A stretch of DNA of 64,000 nt from Streptomyces umbrinus (GCF_030817415.1 NZ_JAUSZI010000002.1:6944001-7008000); one strand, 5' to 3'; positions 52,934 through 62,575 are shown, numbered from the stretch's first letter. A program made the numbers and translations. Notes: generated by a model not told the origin, from the letters alone.

Positions 52934-53653
52934 GTGCGGCTGAGGGTCGGTGAGTTCCGGCCGAGCGCCGGCCGGTACGCGTTCCGGGTGGTCCAGCCGC
53001 GCCCCGCGCTCCGGCACACCACGCTCAGCGACCCCTTGCGGGGCTGGGGCTACCTGGTCGGCGACCACGACGGACTGGCCCGCCTCGCCGCCCTGTTCTC
53101 GTTCGCCGCGTACTCCCCGCACACGGTCGTCCACGTCCCGCTGCGCGACAGCGTGCCCAGGACGTACGCGCCCGGAGTGCCGGTCGACCTCGTCCTCGCC
53201 CACCGGACACTGGGCCTGCGGCCCTCCGCGTGGCCGTCGCTGCGCCGCGGACTGACCCGGGGCACCCCCGGCACCGTCCGCACCGACGAACGGCGCACCG
53301 CGGACCACGCCGCGGCCTGGCAGGCCCGCTGGGAGCAGCGCTGGGACCGCCTCGACCCCGTCGACCGGATCCGCCCCGCCGTGCACGCCCGGACGCTGTT
53401 CCTCTTCGGCGCCCGGGACACCTTCGCCTCGGCGTCCGTTCACTTGGAGACCGCGGCCGGCTTCGGCCCCCGACACAAGAGGGCCGCCAAGGGGCACGAC
53501 GTGCTGGTCACCTCGCTCACGCTGCACATGCCCCTGAGCCGGGGACGTCACACGGAACTGGACATCGGCTTCCAGGCGTACCCGCCCTACGCCCACTTCA
53601 GGCGACCGGGGCGGTCAGCCAGTCGTCGATCCCGGACAGCAGCTTCTCCTTGA
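52934..53653 (+). CDS. Conserved hypothetical protein
   Basis: A 239-residue basic protein that I do not recognise. It starts MRLRVGEFRPSAGRYAFRVVQPRP and has no clear membrane segment or signal. VPVDLVLAHRTLGLRPSAWPSLR and HDVLVTSLTLHMPLSRGRHTELDIGFQAYP look like beta strands. The last 19 codons overlap the 3' end of adenosine deaminase on the other strand, an uncommon convergent overlap, so the true end may be different. GTG 52934 has a weak ribosome site and GTG 52948 is an alternative. Confidence 0.55.
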   Translation: MRLRVGEFRPSAGRYAFRVVQPRPALRHTTLSDPLRGWGYLVGDHDGLARLAALFSFAAYSPHTVVHVPLRDSVPRTYAPGVPVDLVLAHRTLGLRPSAWPSLRRGLTRGTPGTVRTDERRTADHAAAWQARWEQRWDRLDPVDRIRPAVHARTLFLFGARDTFASASVHLETAAGFGPRHKRAAKGHDVLVTSLTLHMPLSRGRHTELDIGFQAYPPYAHFRRPGRSASRRSRTAASP

Positions 53654-54626
53654 TGTCGTGCGGGGCCGCCGAACCCCTTACCGACTGCCGTGCCAGTTCG
53701 GCCAGTTCGGCGTCCGTGAAGGCGTGATGCCGGCGCGCGATGTCGTACTGGGCAGCCAGCCGCGAGCCGAACAGGAGCGGGTCGTCCGCACCGAGTGCCA
53801 GCGGGACCCCCGCCTCGAAAAGCTTGCGCAGGGGGACGTCCTCCGGCTTTTCGTACACCCCCAGGGCGACGTTCGACGCCGGGCAGACCTCACAGGTGAT
53901 GCCTCGGTCCGCGAGCCGCTTCAGGAGCCGCGGGTCCTCGGCCGCCCGCACCCCGTGCCCGATCCGCGAGGCGTGCAGGTCGTCCAGGCAGTCACGGACG
54001 GACGCCGGGCCCGTCAGCTCGCCGCCGTGCGGCGCCGCCAGCAGCCCGCCCTCACGCGCGATGGCGAAGGCCCGGTCGAAGTCCCGCGCCATACCGCGCC
54101 GCTCGTCGTTGGAGAGCCCGAAGCCGACGATGCCGCGGTCCGCGTACCGCACGGCCAGCCGGGCCAGCGTGCGCGCGTCCAGCGGATGCTTCATCCGGTT
54201 CGCGGCCACCAGGACCCGCATCCCGAGCCCGGTCTCGCGCACGGCCGAGTCCACGGCGTCCAGGATGATCTCCAGCGCCGGGATCAGCCCGCCCAGCCGG
54301 GGGGCGTACGAGGTCGGGTCGACCTGGATCTCCAGCCACCCCGAGCCGTCCTTGATGTCCTCCTCGGCGGCCTCCCGCACCAGCCGCTGAATGTCCTCGG
54401 GATCTCTGAGGCACGACCGCGCCGCGTCGTACAGCCGCTGGAAACGGAACCAGCCCCGCTCGTCGGTGGCCCGCAGTTTCGGTGGCTCCCCGCTGGTCAG
54501 CGCGTCGGGAAGGTGGATCCCGTGCTTGTCGGCCAGTTCCAGCAGAGTGGTGATCCGCATCGACCCGGTGAAATGCAGGTGCAGATGAGCTTTGGGCAGC
54601 TCAGAGACATCACGTACGTGCTCCAT
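53598..54626 (-). CDS. add: Adenosine deaminase
   Basis: A 342-residue zinc amidohydrolase that deaminates adenosine and deoxyadenosine. Metal ligands: KAHLHLHFTGSM (two His near 15-17), AAPHGGELTG near 195 (His and the catalytic Glu), IGHGVRAAEDP near 219 (His) and LGADDPLLFG near 270 (Asp pair). In the canonical enzyme the last motif reads NTDDP; here ADDP has an Ala before the aspartates. This is the shorter actinobacterial subgroup. ATG 54626 start. Confidence 0.88.
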   Translation of the reverse strand: MEHVRDVSELPKAHLHLHFTGSMRITTLLELADKHGIHLPDALTSGEPPKLRATDERGWFRFQRLYDAARSCLRDPEDIQRLVREAAEEDIKDGSGWLEIQVDPTSYAPRLGGLIPALEIILDAVDSAVRETGLGMRVLVAANRMKHPLDARTLARLAVRYADRGIVGFGLSNDERRGMARDFDRAFAIAREGGLLAAPHGGELTGPASVRDCLDDLHASRIGHGVRAAEDPRLLKRLADRGITCEVCPASNVALGVYEKPEDVPLRKLFEAGVPLALGADDPLLFGSRLAAQYDIARRHHAFTDAELAELARQSVRGSAAPHDIKEKLLSGIDDWLTAPVA

Positions 54627-54718
54627 TCCAGGATCCTGCCGTACGCCGCCTCCGTATCGGTAGCGCTTTCCCTGAACGTGGTCTTGCTCGCACTAAGACA
54701 CGAACCACGACACGAAGA

Positions 54719-54751
54719 AGCGGGCCGCCTCCCAGAGGGAAGCGGCCCGCT
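54719..54751 (-). terminator. Terminator of the aminotransferase gene
   Basis: AGCGGGCCGC (54719-54728) pairs with GCGGCCCGCT (54742-54751), a 10-bp stem 25 nt downstream of the aspC-like stop. Confidence 0.75.
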
Positions 54752-54775
54752 CGTACCCACTCACGGTGAGGAGGT

Positions 54776-56002
54776 TCAGTCCTTGGCCTCGGCCAGCAGC
54801 TTCTGGATGCGCGAGACGCCCTCTACGAGGTCCTCGTCACCCAGCGCGTACGAGAGCCGCAGGTAGCCCGGCGTGCCGAAGGCCTCGCCCGGGACGACCG
54901 CGACCTCGGCCTCCTCAAGGATCAGCGCGGCCAGCTCGACGGAGTTCTGCGGGCGCCTGCCGCGGATCTCCTTGCCGATGAGGGCCTTCACGGAGGGGTA
55001 CGCGTAGAAGGCGCCCTCGGGCTCCGGGCAGAGCACGCCGTCGATCTCGTTGAGCATCCGCACGATGGTCTTGCGGCGGCGGTCGAAGGCCTCGCGCATC
55101 TCGGCGACGGCCTTCAGGTCGCCGGAGACGGCGGCGATGGCTGCAACCTGGGCGACGTTCGACACGTTCGACGTGGCGTGCGACTGGAGGTTAGTGGCGG
55201 CCTTCACCACGTCCTTCGGGCCGACGATCCACCCGACACGCCAGCCGGTCATCGCGTACGTCTTCGCGACGCCGTTGACGACGATGCACTTGTCGCGCAG
55301 CTCCGGCAGGATCGCCGGCAGCGAGGTGAACCTCGCGTCCCCGTAGACCAGGTGTTCGTAGATCTCGTCCGTCAGCACCCACAGACCGTGCTCGACGGCC
55401 CAGCGACCGATCGCCTCGGTGTCCTCGGCGCTGTAGACCGCGCCCGTCGGGTTGGACGGCGACACGAAGAGGACGACCTTCGTCTTCTCCGTACGGGCCG
55501 CCTCCAACTGCTCGACCGACACGCGGTAGCCGGTGGTCTCGTCCGCGACGACCTCGACCGGGACACCGCCGGCGAGACGGATCGACTCCGGGTACGTCGT
55601 CCAGTAGGGCGCCGGGACGATGACCTCGTCGCCCGGGTCGAGGATCGCGGCGAACGCCTCGTAGATGGCCTGCTTGCCGCCGTTGGTCACCAGGATCTGG
55701 GAGGCGTCAACCTCGTAGGCGGAATCGCGCAGCGTCTTGGCGACGATCGCCGCCTTCAGCTCGGGAAGGCCGCCGGCCGGCGTGTACCGGTGGTACTTCG
55801 GGTTCTTGCAGGCCTCGATGGCGGCATCGACGATGTAGCCCGGGGTCGGGAAGTCGGGCTCACCGGCGCCGAAGCCGATCACCGGACGTCCTGCGGCCTT
55901 GAGGGCCTTGGCCTTGGCGTCCACGGCGAGGGTGGCGGACTCGGAGATCGCACCGACCCGGGCGGAGACCCGGCGCTCGGTGGGAGGGGTTGCAGGGCTC
56001 AT
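54776..56002 (-). CDS. aspC: Pyridoxal-phosphate aminotransferase, class I/II (aspartate aminotransferase-like)
   Basis: A 408-residue fold-type I aminotransferase of the Ib aspartate/alanine-like group. [11 protein letters not shown] near 45 binds the substrate, [14 protein letters not shown] near 105 holds the PLP phosphate, NPTGAVYS near 186 follows [17 protein letters not shown] near 215 supplies the Asp that binds the pyridine nitrogen, and [16 protein letters not shown] contains the Schiff-base Lys. RLSYAL carries the carboxylate-binding Arg. It transfers amino groups between aspartate and 2-oxoglutarate. The ribosome site is weak. Confidence 0.9.
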   Translation of the reverse strand: MSPATPPTERRVSARVGAISESATLAVDAKAKALKAAGRPVIGFGAGEPDFPTPGYIVDAAIEACKNPKYHRYTPAGGLPELKAAIVAKTLRDSAYEVDASQILVTNGGKQAIYEAFAAILDPGDEVIVPAPYWTTYPESIRLAGGVPVEVVADETTGYRVSVEQLEAARTEKTKVVLFVSPSNPTGAVYSAEDTEAIGRWAVEHGLWVLTDEIYEHLVYGDARFTSLPAILPELRDKCIVVNGVAKTYAMTGWRVGWIVGPKDVVKAATNLQSHATSNVSNVAQVAAIAAVSGDLKAVAEMREAFDRRRKTIVRMLNEIDGVLCPEPEGAFYAYPSVKALIGKEIRGRRPQNSVELAALILEEAEVAVVPGEAFGTPGYLRLSYALGDEDLVEGVSRIQKLLAEAKD

Positions 56003-56091
56003 GGGCCCATCGTTCCAGACACGAAACCTCCCCGGCACACCGGTTTCACAGAGTGAGCGCCGGCCGACAAAGTCCTTACGGACACTTTCTG

Positions 56092-56121
56092 TTCGACGAC
56101 CGGCCGTCGACCACGTACACT
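56092..56121 (+). promoter_or_regulatory. Promoter upstream of tRNA-Trp/secE
   Basis: TTCGAC (56092-56097), 18-nt spacer, TACACT (56116-56121). The tRNA starts 85 nt further. Confidence 0.5.
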
Positions 56122-56205
56122 CTCACCTCGTTGGCCTTCACCGGCCGCGCCCACCCGGTGCACACCGAGCACCCGGGCGGATGCGGTACGTTGTTGGGGA
56201 AACAA

Positions 56206-56278
56206 AGGGTCGTAGCTCAATTGGTAGAGCACTGGTCTCCAAAACCAGCGGTTGGGGGTTCAAGTCCCTCCGGCCCTG
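56206..56278 (+). tRNA. tRNA-Trp (CCA)
   Basis: 73 nt. The acceptor AGGGTCG pairs with CGGCCCT, discriminator G as in bacterial tRNA-Trp. The anticodon loop CTCCAAA between CTGGT and ACCAG gives CCA; T-arm GGGTTCAAGTCCC. Its place just ahead of secE is conserved in actinobacteria. Confidence 0.95.
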
Positions 56279-56388
56279 CTACACACTCCTTTCGCCAGGA
56301 TGTGTGCGCATGTACGTACTGCAATGCACCGCCGTGCGGCTCATACCCGGGCGCGGCACGGCCACGACCCGGAATCAGGTGAGGACGA

Positions 56389-56676
56389 GTGACGGACGCC
56401 GTGGGCTCCATCGACATGCCTGATGCCCAGGATGAGGCGCCGGAGTCCCAGAAGAAGGGCCGCAAGGGCGGTAAGCGTGCCAAGAAGGGCCCGCTGAAGC
56501 GCCTTGCCCTCTTCTACCGCCAGATCGTCGCGGAACTCCGCAAGGTTGTCTGGCCGACCCGGAATCAGCTGACGACGTACACCACAGTGGTGATTGTGTT
56601 CGTCGTCATCATGATCGGTCTGGTGACTGTGATTGACTTCGGACTCGACAAGGCCGCCAAGTACGTATTTGGCTGA
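56389..56676 (+). CDS. secE: Preprotein translocase subunit SecE
   Basis: A 95-residue subunit with a basic cytoplasmic part ([12 protein letters not shown]), the amphipathic SecE signature [25 protein letters not shown], and one C-terminal membrane helix ([21 protein letters not shown]). It clamps SecY in the translocon. GTG 56389 has GGTGAGGA upstream. nusG follows after 77 nt. Confidence 0.95.
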   Translation: MTDAVGSIDMPDAQDEAPESQKKGRKGGKRAKKGPLKRLALFYRQIVAELRKVVWPTRNQLTTYTTVVIVFVVIMIGLVTVIDFGLDKAAKYVFG

Positions 56677-56753
56677 GCCAAGCGCGAAGGGCGCCGTACC
56701 CGGCGCCCGCTTTCGCGTGTTCCACCCCCATGATCCAGGAAGAAGCAGCCACC

Positions 56754-57632
56754 GTGTCTGACCCGAACCTGAACGACGCCGGCGAGTCGGTCGAGTCCGT
56801 TGACGACGAGCTCGACATCGTCGAGGGCGCGGACGTCGAGGACGAGGTCGAGGCTGCCGACGCCGAAGCCGGCGAGGCCGCCGAAGAGGCTGCCCTGCAC
56901 GTCGAGGACGAGTCCGGTGAGGACGTCGAGACCGACGTGGACGCCGACGACCTGGCCGTCTCCGACGAGGCCGAAGCCGAGAAGCCCGAAGAGCCCGAAG
57001 AAGAGGCCGAGCCGGTCGACCCGGTGGTGGCCCTCCGCGAGGAGCTCCGCAGGTTGCCCGGCGAGTGGTACGTCATCCACACGTACGCGGGTTACGAGAA
57101 CCGCGTGAAGACGAACCTCGAACAGCGTGCCGTCTCTCTGAACGTCGAGGACTTCATCTTCGCGGCCGAGGTGCCGCAGGAAGAGGTCGCGCAGATCAAG
57201 AACGGCGAGCGCAAGACCGTCCGTCAGAACAAGCTCCCCGGCTACGTGCTGGTGCGCATGGACCTGACGAACGAGTCCTGGGGCGTCGTCCGCAACACCC
57301 CCGGTGTCACCGGCTTCGTGGGCAACGCGTACGACCCGTACCCGCTGACGCTGGACGAGATCGTCAAGATGCTCGCTCCGGAGGCCGAGGAGAAGGCCGC
57401 CCGCGAGGCTGCCGAGGCCGAGGGCAAGCCGGCGCCGTCCCGCAAGCTCGAGGTCCAGGTGCTGGACTTCGAGGTGGGCGACTCGGTCACCGTCACCGAC
57501 GGCCCGTTCGCGACGCTGCAGGCGACCATCAACGAGATCAACGCCGACTCGAAGAAGGTCAAGGGCCTCGTCGAGATCTTCGGCCGCGAGACCCCGGTCG
57601 AGCTGAGCTTCGACCAGATCCAGAAGAACTGA
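56754..57632 (+). CDS. nusG: Transcription termination/antitermination factor NusG
   Basis: A 292-residue NusG. Residues 1-90 are an acidic, Glu/Asp/Ala-rich extension typical of Streptomyces. The NGN domain begins at [23 protein letters not shown] and includes [32 protein letters not shown]. The KOW domain is [21 protein letters not shown]. It binds RNA polymerase and links it to Rho or ribosomes. GTG 56754 is chosen; ATG 56730 in frame is an alternative, with the AGGAAG lying between them favouring the GTG. A T-run terminator follows. Confidence 0.93.
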   Translation: MSDPNLNDAGESVESVDDELDIVEGADVEDEVEAADAEAGEAAEEAALHVEDESGEDVETDVDADDLAVSDEAEAEKPEEPEEEAEPVDPVVALREELRRLPGEWYVIHTYAGYENRVKTNLEQRAVSLNVEDFIFAAEVPQEEVAQIKNGERKTVRQNKLPGYVLVRMDLTNESWGVVRNTPGVTGFVGNAYDPYPLTLDEIVKMLAPEAEEKAAREAAEAEGKPAPSRKLEVQVLDFEVGDSVTVTDGPFATLQATINEINADSKKVKGLVEIFGRETPVELSFDQIQKN

Positions 57633-57671
57633 CCCCTCGCGGGACGGTCTTCCGGAACACACGCCTCCGAC

Positions 57672-57716
57672 CAGGTCAGACGGGCCCTCAAAGCCTGTCT
57701 GACCTGCTCGGTTTTT
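57672..57716 (+). terminator. Intrinsic terminator between nusG and rplK
   Basis: CAGGTCAGAC (57672-57681) pairs with GTCTGACCTG (57697-57706), followed by CTCGGTTTTT. One of the few classical T-run terminators in the window. Confidence 0.8.
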
Positions 57717-57742
57717 GGCCGCAGACAGATACCCGTTATCGT
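57715..57742 (+). promoter_or_regulatory. rplK promoter
   Basis: TTGGCC (57715-57720), 16-nt spacer, TATCGT (57737-57742). The -35 overlaps the last T of the nusG terminator run. The leader to rplK would be about 65 nt and may hold the L1 target site. Confidence 0.5.
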
Positions 57743-57813
57743 TGTGCGGTATGCCTCCGTCCGGATGATCCGGATCGGCGGCTGAAAACTCTCACTAGGA
57801 CCCGGAGAGAGCA

Positions 57814-58248
57814 ATGCCTCCCAAGAAGAAGAAGGTCACGGGGCTCATCAAGCTCCAGATCCAGGCCGGTGCGGCCAACCCGGCGCCGCCGGTCGGCCCC
57901 GCGCTGGGCCAGCACGGCGTCAACATCATGGAGTTCTGCAAGGCCTACAACGCCGCGACCGAGTCGCAGCGTGGCTGGGTGATCCCGGTGGAGATCACGG
58001 TCTACGAAGACCGCTCCTTCACCTTCATCACCAAGACCCCGCCGGCCGCGAAGATGATCCTCAAGGCCGCGGGCGTGGAGAAGGGCTCCGGCGAGCCGCA
58101 CAAGACCAAGGTCGCCAAGATCACCCAGGCGCAGGTCCGCGAGATCGCCACCACGAAGATGCCCGACCTGAACGCCAACGACCTGGACGCCGCGTCGAAG
58201 ATCATCGCCGGCACCGCCCGTTCCATGGGCATCACGGTCGAGGGCTGA
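57814..58248 (+). CDS. rplK: Ribosomal protein uL11
   Basis: A 144-residue uL11. [43 protein letters not shown] is the N-terminal domain that binds thiostrepton with 23S rRNA; the C-terminal rRNA-binding part includes [26 protein letters not shown]. It forms the GTPase-associated centre and is needed for RelA activation. CGGAGAG lies ahead of ATG 57814. rplA follows after 77 nt. Confidence 0.96.
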
Positions 58249-58325
58249 CCTCCACCCCGTAGGAAAGACCGTGGCAGGGCCTGCTCGGCCCACACCACGA
58301 CTCCTCAGAACACACAGGAGCAGTA

Positions 58326-59051
58326 GTGAGCAAGCGCAGCAAGTCTCTCCGCGCTGCGGACGCCAAGATCGACCGGGAGAAGTTCTACGCCCCGCTCGAG
58401 GCCGTCCGTCTCGCCAAGGAGACCTCCACGAGCAAGTTCGACGGCACCGTCGAGGTCGCCTTCCGCCTGGGTGTCGACCCGCGCAAGGCCGACCAGATGG
58501 TCCGTGGCACCGTGAACCTCCCGCACGGCACCGGTAAGACCGCCCGGGTCCTGGTCTTCGCGACCGGTGACCGTGCCGAGGCCGCGACCGCCGCGGGCGC
58601 CGACATCGTCGGCTCCGACGAGCTCATCGACGAGGTGGCGAAGGGCCGTCTGGACTTCGACGCCGTCGTCGCCACCCCGGACCTCATGGGCAAGGTCGGC
58701 CGCCTGGGCCGTGTCCTCGGCCCGCGTGGTCTGATGCCGAACCCGAAGACCGGCACCGTGACCCCGGACGTGGCCAAGGCCGTGACCGAGATCAAGGGCG
58801 GCAAGATCGAGTTCCGCGTCGACAAGCACTCGAACCTGCACTTCATCATCGGCAAGACCTCGTTCGACGAGACCCAGCTGGTGGAGAACTACGGCGCCGC
58901 GCTGGAGGAGATCCTCCGTCTGAAGCCGTCCGCCGCCAAGGGTCGCTACATCCGGAAGGCCGCGATCAGCACGACGATCGGCCCCGGCATCCCGCTCGAC
59001 CCGAACCGCACCCGCAACCTCCTCGTCGAGGAGGACCCGGCCTCCGTCTGA
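58326..59051 (+). CDS. rplA: Ribosomal protein uL1
   Basis: A 241-residue uL1 that builds the L1 stalk at the E site. Conserved segments: [52 protein letters not shown] and the last rRNA-contact strand [19 protein letters not shown]. In other bacteria L1 represses its own operon by binding the rplK leader. GTG 58326 has AGGAG close upstream. A very strong UUCG-loop terminator follows. Confidence 0.96.
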   Translation: MSKRSKSLRAADAKIDREKFYAPLEAVRLAKETSTSKFDGTVEVAFRLGVDPRKADQMVRGTVNLPHGTGKTARVLVFATGDRAEAATAAGADIVGSDELIDEVAKGRLDFDAVVATPDLMGKVGRLGRVLGPRGLMPNPKTGTVTPDVAKAVTEIKGGKIEFRVDKHSNLHFIIGKTSFDETQLVENYGAALEEILRLKPSAAKGRYIRKAAISTTIGPGIPLDPNRTRNLLVEEDPASV

Positions 59052-59092
59052 GCCTGACGCTCACCGGCAGCCGCGTCGCACACGCGATTCCA

Positions 59093-59131
59093 GGACGGGC
59101 CCCGCAACCTTTCGAGGTGCGGGGCCCGTCC
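59093..59131 (+). terminator. Strong terminator after rplA with TTCG tetraloop
   Basis: GGACGGGCCCCGC (59093-59105) pairs with GCGGGGCCCGTCC (59119-59131); inside, ACCT-TTCG-AGGT extends the stem with one bulged A. CTCTTTGTC follows. Confidence 0.85.
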
Positions 59132-59214
59132 CTCTTTGTCAGATGCCCGATTCCGGACCGGGTGTCAGTGCCCTGCGCTAGCGTGCAAGGCACAGGAATC
59201 GCATAGGGGGACGA

Positions 59215-60138
59215 ATGAAGAGCACTGCCGTGCGACGCGCGACTGTCTCGATCGTGATGGCCGCCGCGCTGACGGGGGTCGCGGCCTGTAGCGGCTCGGA
59301 CTCCGACGGGGGTTCGGGCGGGAGCTCGGGCGGAAGCTCCGGAGGGGGCGACAAGGCGGCCGGCAAGGCCAAGACCCAGGCGAACCCGATCGCGGCCCTG
59401 CGCTCCGTCGAGAAGTCCACCGACAAGGCCGACTCCGCCAAGGTCGAGTCCACCACGACCATGGGCACGATCATGTCCATGGAGGCTGACGGCGCCCTCG
59501 GCTGGGCCGACGGCCTCACCGGCACCCTGACGATCACGTACACCGGCGGCACGATGGCCGACCAGATGCGGCAGCTGGGCACCACCTCCATGGAGGCCCG
59601 CTATCTGCCGGACGCCTACTACGCGAAGATGGGCGACAAGTTCGCCGAGCAGTCCGGCGGCAAGCACTGGATCAAGTACGCGTACGACGACCTGGCGGAC
59701 CTCGCCGGCGGATCGGGCGCGTACATGAAGGACCAGATGCAGAACACCACGCCGAACCAGTCGGTGAAGCTCCTGCTGGCCTCCGGGGACGTCAAGAAGG
59801 TCGGCGAGGAGAAGGTGCGCGGCGAGAACACCACGCACTACTCGGGCACGGTCGACGTCGCGGACCTCGCGGGCGAGAGCTCGAACCTCACCGCGGACCA
59901 ACTGGCCGACATGAAGCGCCAGTTGGAGCAGGCCGGAGTCACCACCGAGACGATCGACATATGGGTCAACGACGAGGATCTGCTGGTCAAGAAGGTTGAG
60001 AAGGGCGAGCTGGCGACCGGCTCGATGTCCTCGACGGCGTTCTACAGCGACTACGGCGTGAAGGTCTCCACCGAGGAGCCCCCGGCCGGCGACACCGCCG
60101 ACTTCAAGGACCTGATGCAGACTCAGCCGGCGGCCTGA
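59215..60138 (+). CDS. Secreted lipoprotein, LppX/LolA-like (first of a tandem pair)
   Basis: A 307-residue lipoprotein with the lipobox LTGVAAC (Cys about 25), then a Ser/Gly linker. The mature domain has repeating strands: SAKVESTTTMGTIMSMEADGALGW, EARYLPDAYYAKMGDKFAEQ, KHWIKYAYDDL, and VKKVGEEKVRGENTTHYSGTVDVADL. That last segment is shared with the next gene ([20 protein letters not shown]), so the two are paralogs. Members of this fold bind lipids; the ligand is unknown. ATG 59215 follows AGGGGGAC. It interrupts the usual rplA-rplJ neighbourhood. Confidence 0.8.
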   Translation: MKSTAVRRATVSIVMAAALTGVAACSGSDSDGGSGGSSGGSSGGGDKAAGKAKTQANPIAALRSVEKSTDKADSAKVESTTTMGTIMSMEADGALGWADGLTGTLTITYTGGTMADQMRQLGTTSMEARYLPDAYYAKMGDKFAEQSGGKHWIKYAYDDLADLAGGSGAYMKDQMQNTTPNQSVKLLLASGDVKKVGEEKVRGENTTHYSGTVDVADLAGESSNLTADQLADMKRQLEQAGVTTETIDIWVNDEDLLVKKVEKGELATGSMSSTAFYSDYGVKVSTEEPPAGDTADFKDLMQTQPAA

Positions 60139-60285
60139 GAGGCCTCGTACGGACGCAGGGAGGGGCGCCACCCAGGCGCCCCGGGCGTCACACAGGCCTC
60201 AAGGAACTCGGAGGACTGACCGAGTCCCTCTGGGATACGCTCGCGCCCTGTCTGTGAGTCGCTCATCTGTTCCTTGGGGGGAACC

Positions 60286-61146
60286 ATGAAGATTTCTGTG
60301 CGTGCGTCCGTGCGTCGTAGGACGACCGGTGCGGCACTCGCCGCGCTGGTCCTCGCCGGGGGTGCCGTCGGCTGTTCGAAGGACGGCGCGAGCGAGGAGT
60401 CGCCGAAGATGACGCCCGCCGCGGCCGTGGCCAAGGCGGCGAAGAACACGGAGGACATCACCTCCATCAGCTACCGGATGACCGGCAGGACCCCTGAGGA
60501 GGGGCGCGTCAAGGCCGAAGCGCAGATGCGCATGAAGCCCGACGTCGCCATGAGCATGAAGATGACCGCCCTCGACCAGGGCGCGGACGGCACCGCCGAG
60601 ATCCGCCTCGTCGACAAGGCGATGTACATAGGCGGAGGCGCCGCGGCCGCCAAGGAGATGGACGGCAAGAGCTGGATCAAGTTCGACCTGTCCACGCTGG
60701 GGGACGACGCGCTGGGGGGCGCGGCTCCGGGCGCCGGGACGGCCGACAAGAACCCGGCCCAGGAGTCCACCTTCCTCACCGGCTCCAAGGACGTGAAGAA
60801 GGTCGGCACCGAGAAGATCGACGGCGTCGAGACCACCCACTACAAGGGCACGGTCACCCTCGACGAGTTCCGCAAGTCCCTCAAGAGCGAGAGCAAGACC
60901 ACCCGTGAGCAGCGGGAGAAGAGCCTTGAGCAGTACGAGAAGATGGGCGTGGACGCGCTCACGATGGACATGTGGATCGACGGCGACGACCGCACCAAGC
61001 AGTTCCGTATGAAGGGCGACGCCGACAAGGGCAAGCTCGACATGACCATCACCTTCGTCGACTACAACAAGCCCGTGACGGTCGAGGCGCCGCCCGCCAA
61101 GGACGTCATGGACCTGGCCGAGATGATGGGCGACATCGAGAGCTGA
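60286..61146 (+). CDS. Secreted lipoprotein, LppX/LolA-like (second of a tandem pair)
   Basis: A 286-residue lipoprotein with lipobox LAGGAVGC and a basic n-region (RASVRRR). The mature part begins [37 protein letters not shown] and has [12 protein letters not shown], then the shared [28 protein letters not shown] 60286 follows GGGGGGAA. The 147 nt between the two genes have no clear terminator, so they may be co-transcribed. Confidence 0.8.
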   Translation: MKISVRASVRRRTTGAALAALVLAGGAVGCSKDGASEESPKMTPAAAVAKAAKNTEDITSISYRMTGRTPEEGRVKAEAQMRMKPDVAMSMKMTALDQGADGTAEIRLVDKAMYIGGGAAAAKEMDGKSWIKFDLSTLGDDALGGAAPGAGTADKNPAQESTFLTGSKDVKKVGTEKIDGVETTHYKGTVTLDEFRKSLKSESKTTREQREKSLEQYEKMGVDALTMDMWIDGDDRTKQFRMKGDADKGKLDMTITFVDYNKPVTVEAPPAKDVMDLAEMMGDIES

Positions 61147-61188
61147 CCTCGGCGTAGGCCGGCGTTCGGCGTCGGCCCACGTACGGAT

Positions 61189-61456
61189 TTGCTTGACAGC
61201 GACCCGTTCACGTAACCTTCCACAGAAGCCAAAGACCGCTGGTCGTTGCCGTGTGCTTGTTAGAGGGCGCGGCGACCGAAGGATCCGCTGAAACTGCGGA
61301 CGACCCGCGTAGGTGACTGTGGATGAACTCCCGGACAGTCCCGTACTTCGTACGGATCCGTTCGGTCGAGTCACGCCCCGTGCGCCTGCGCCGGGGCGTT
61401 TCGTTTTCCCAGTCTCCTTCTGAGCGGTCCTCATCACCCGGAAGGAGGCCACGCTT
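61189..61456 (+). promoter_or_regulatory. rplJ promoter and L10-type autoregulatory leader
   Basis: The promoter is TTGCTT (61189-61194), 18 nt, TAACCT (61213-61218); TTGACA at 61193-61198 overlaps but is closer. The leader from about 61228 to 61400 has the L10-leader look: AGAGGGCGCGGCGACCGAAGG, then a CCGC/GCGG hairpin and CCGTAC-TTC-GTACGG (61341-61355). L10(L12)4 binding to such leaders represses rplJL. Confidence 0.7.
61373..61405 (+). terminator. Attenuator hairpin in the rplJ leader
   Basis: ACGCCCCG (61373-61380) pairs with CGGGGCGT (61392-61399), followed by TTCGTTTT. It sits 50 nt before the rplJ start, where a conditional terminator would act. Confidence 0.6.
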
Positions 61457-61987
61457 ATGGCAAGGCCCGACAAGGCTGCCGCGGTAGCCGAGCTCGCGGA
61501 CCAGTTCCGCAGCTCGAACGCCGCTGTGCTGACCGAGTACCGGGGTCTCACCGTGGCGCAGCTCAAGACGCTGCGTCGTTCGCTCGGTGAAGACGCCCAG
61601 TACGCCGTGGTGAAGAACACGCTGACCAAGATCGCGGCCAACGAGGCCGGGATCTCCACGCTCGACGACCTGTTCAACGGTCCGACGGCGGTTGCCTTCA
61701 TCTCCGGTGACCCGGTGACGTCGGCGAAGGGTCTTCGTGACTTCGCCAAGGACAACCCGAACCTCGTCATCAAGGGCGGTGTCCTTGACGGCAAGGCGCT
61801 GTCCGCCGACGAGATCAAGAAGCTTGCGGACCTCGAGTCCCGCGAGGTTCTGCTCGCCAAGCTGGCGGGTGCCATGAAGGGCAAGCAGACTCAGGCTGCG
61901 CAGCTCTTCCAGGCGCTTCCGTCGAAGTTCGTCCGCACCGCGGAGGCGCTTCGCGTCAAGCTCGAAGAGCAGGGCGGTGCCGAGTAA
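61457..61987 (+). CDS. rplJ: Ribosomal protein uL10
   Basis: A 176-residue uL10: [44 protein letters not shown], then [14 protein letters not shown]. The C-terminal helix (about 135-170) carries the L7/L12 dimers. It anchors the stalk to 23S rRNA and is the likely repressor acting on its own leader. ATG 61457 follows AAGGAGG. rplL follows after 109 nt. Confidence 0.96.
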   Translation: MARPDKAAAVAELADQFRSSNAAVLTEYRGLTVAQLKTLRRSLGEDAQYAVVKNTLTKIAANEAGISTLDDLFNGPTAVAFISGDPVTSAKGLRDFAKDNPNLVIKGGVLDGKALSADEIKKLADLESREVLLAKLAGAMKGKQTQAAQLFQALPSKFVRTAEALRVKLEEQGGAE

Positions 61988-62096
61988 TTCGGCTCGCGCA
62001 TTGACCGCCGCCTGAGGCGACGGTCGTAGCGGGCCGAACGTACGCCCGCCTCACCAGTACATCCGGCACCTGCCGAATTAGTGGAAGGACGCCATC

Positions 62097-62477
62097 ATGG
62101 CGAAGCTGTCCCAGGAAGAGCTGCTCGCGCAGTTCGAGACCCTCACCCTCATCGAGCTCTCCGAGTTCGTGAAGGCCTTCGAGGAGAAGTTCGACGTCAC
62201 CGCCGCCGCCGCGGTCGCCGCCGGCCCCGCCGCCGCTGCCGCCCCGGCCGAGGCCGAGGCCGAGCAGGACGAGTTCGACGTCATCCTCACGGGTGCCGGC
62301 GAGAAGAAGATCCAGGTCATCAAGGTCGTGCGTGAGCTGACCTCCCTGGGTCTCAAGGAGGCCAAGGACCTCGTGGACGGCGCTCCGAAGCCGGTCCTCG
62401 AGAAGGTCGCCAAGGACGCCGCCGAGAAGGCCGCCGAGTCCCTCAAGGGCGCCGGCGCCTCCGTCGAGGTCAAGTAA
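62097..62477 (+). CDS. rplL: Ribosomal protein bL12 (L7/L12)
   Basis: A 126-residue stalk protein: an N-terminal dimerisation helix region ([31 protein letters not shown]), an Ala/Glu-rich hinge, and the factor-binding C-terminal domain [42 protein letters not shown]. It recruits translation GTPases. GGAAGGA lies ahead of ATG 62097. A hairpin 99 nt after the stop separates it from rpoB. Confidence 0.97.
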   Translation: MAKLSQEELLAQFETLTLIELSEFVKAFEEKFDVTAAAAVAAGPAAAAAPAEAEAEQDEFDVILTGAGEKKIQVIKVVRELTSLGLKEAKDLVDGAPKPVLEKVAKDAAEKAAESLKGAGASVEVK

Positions 62478-62575
62478 CACCACGAGCCGTCCACCAGGCG
62501 CCCTCAGGGGCGCCGTGGCCCCGGCTCCAGCGAGCCGACGCAGCCGCTCCCGCAGGGGCTGTAACGCTGACGCAT

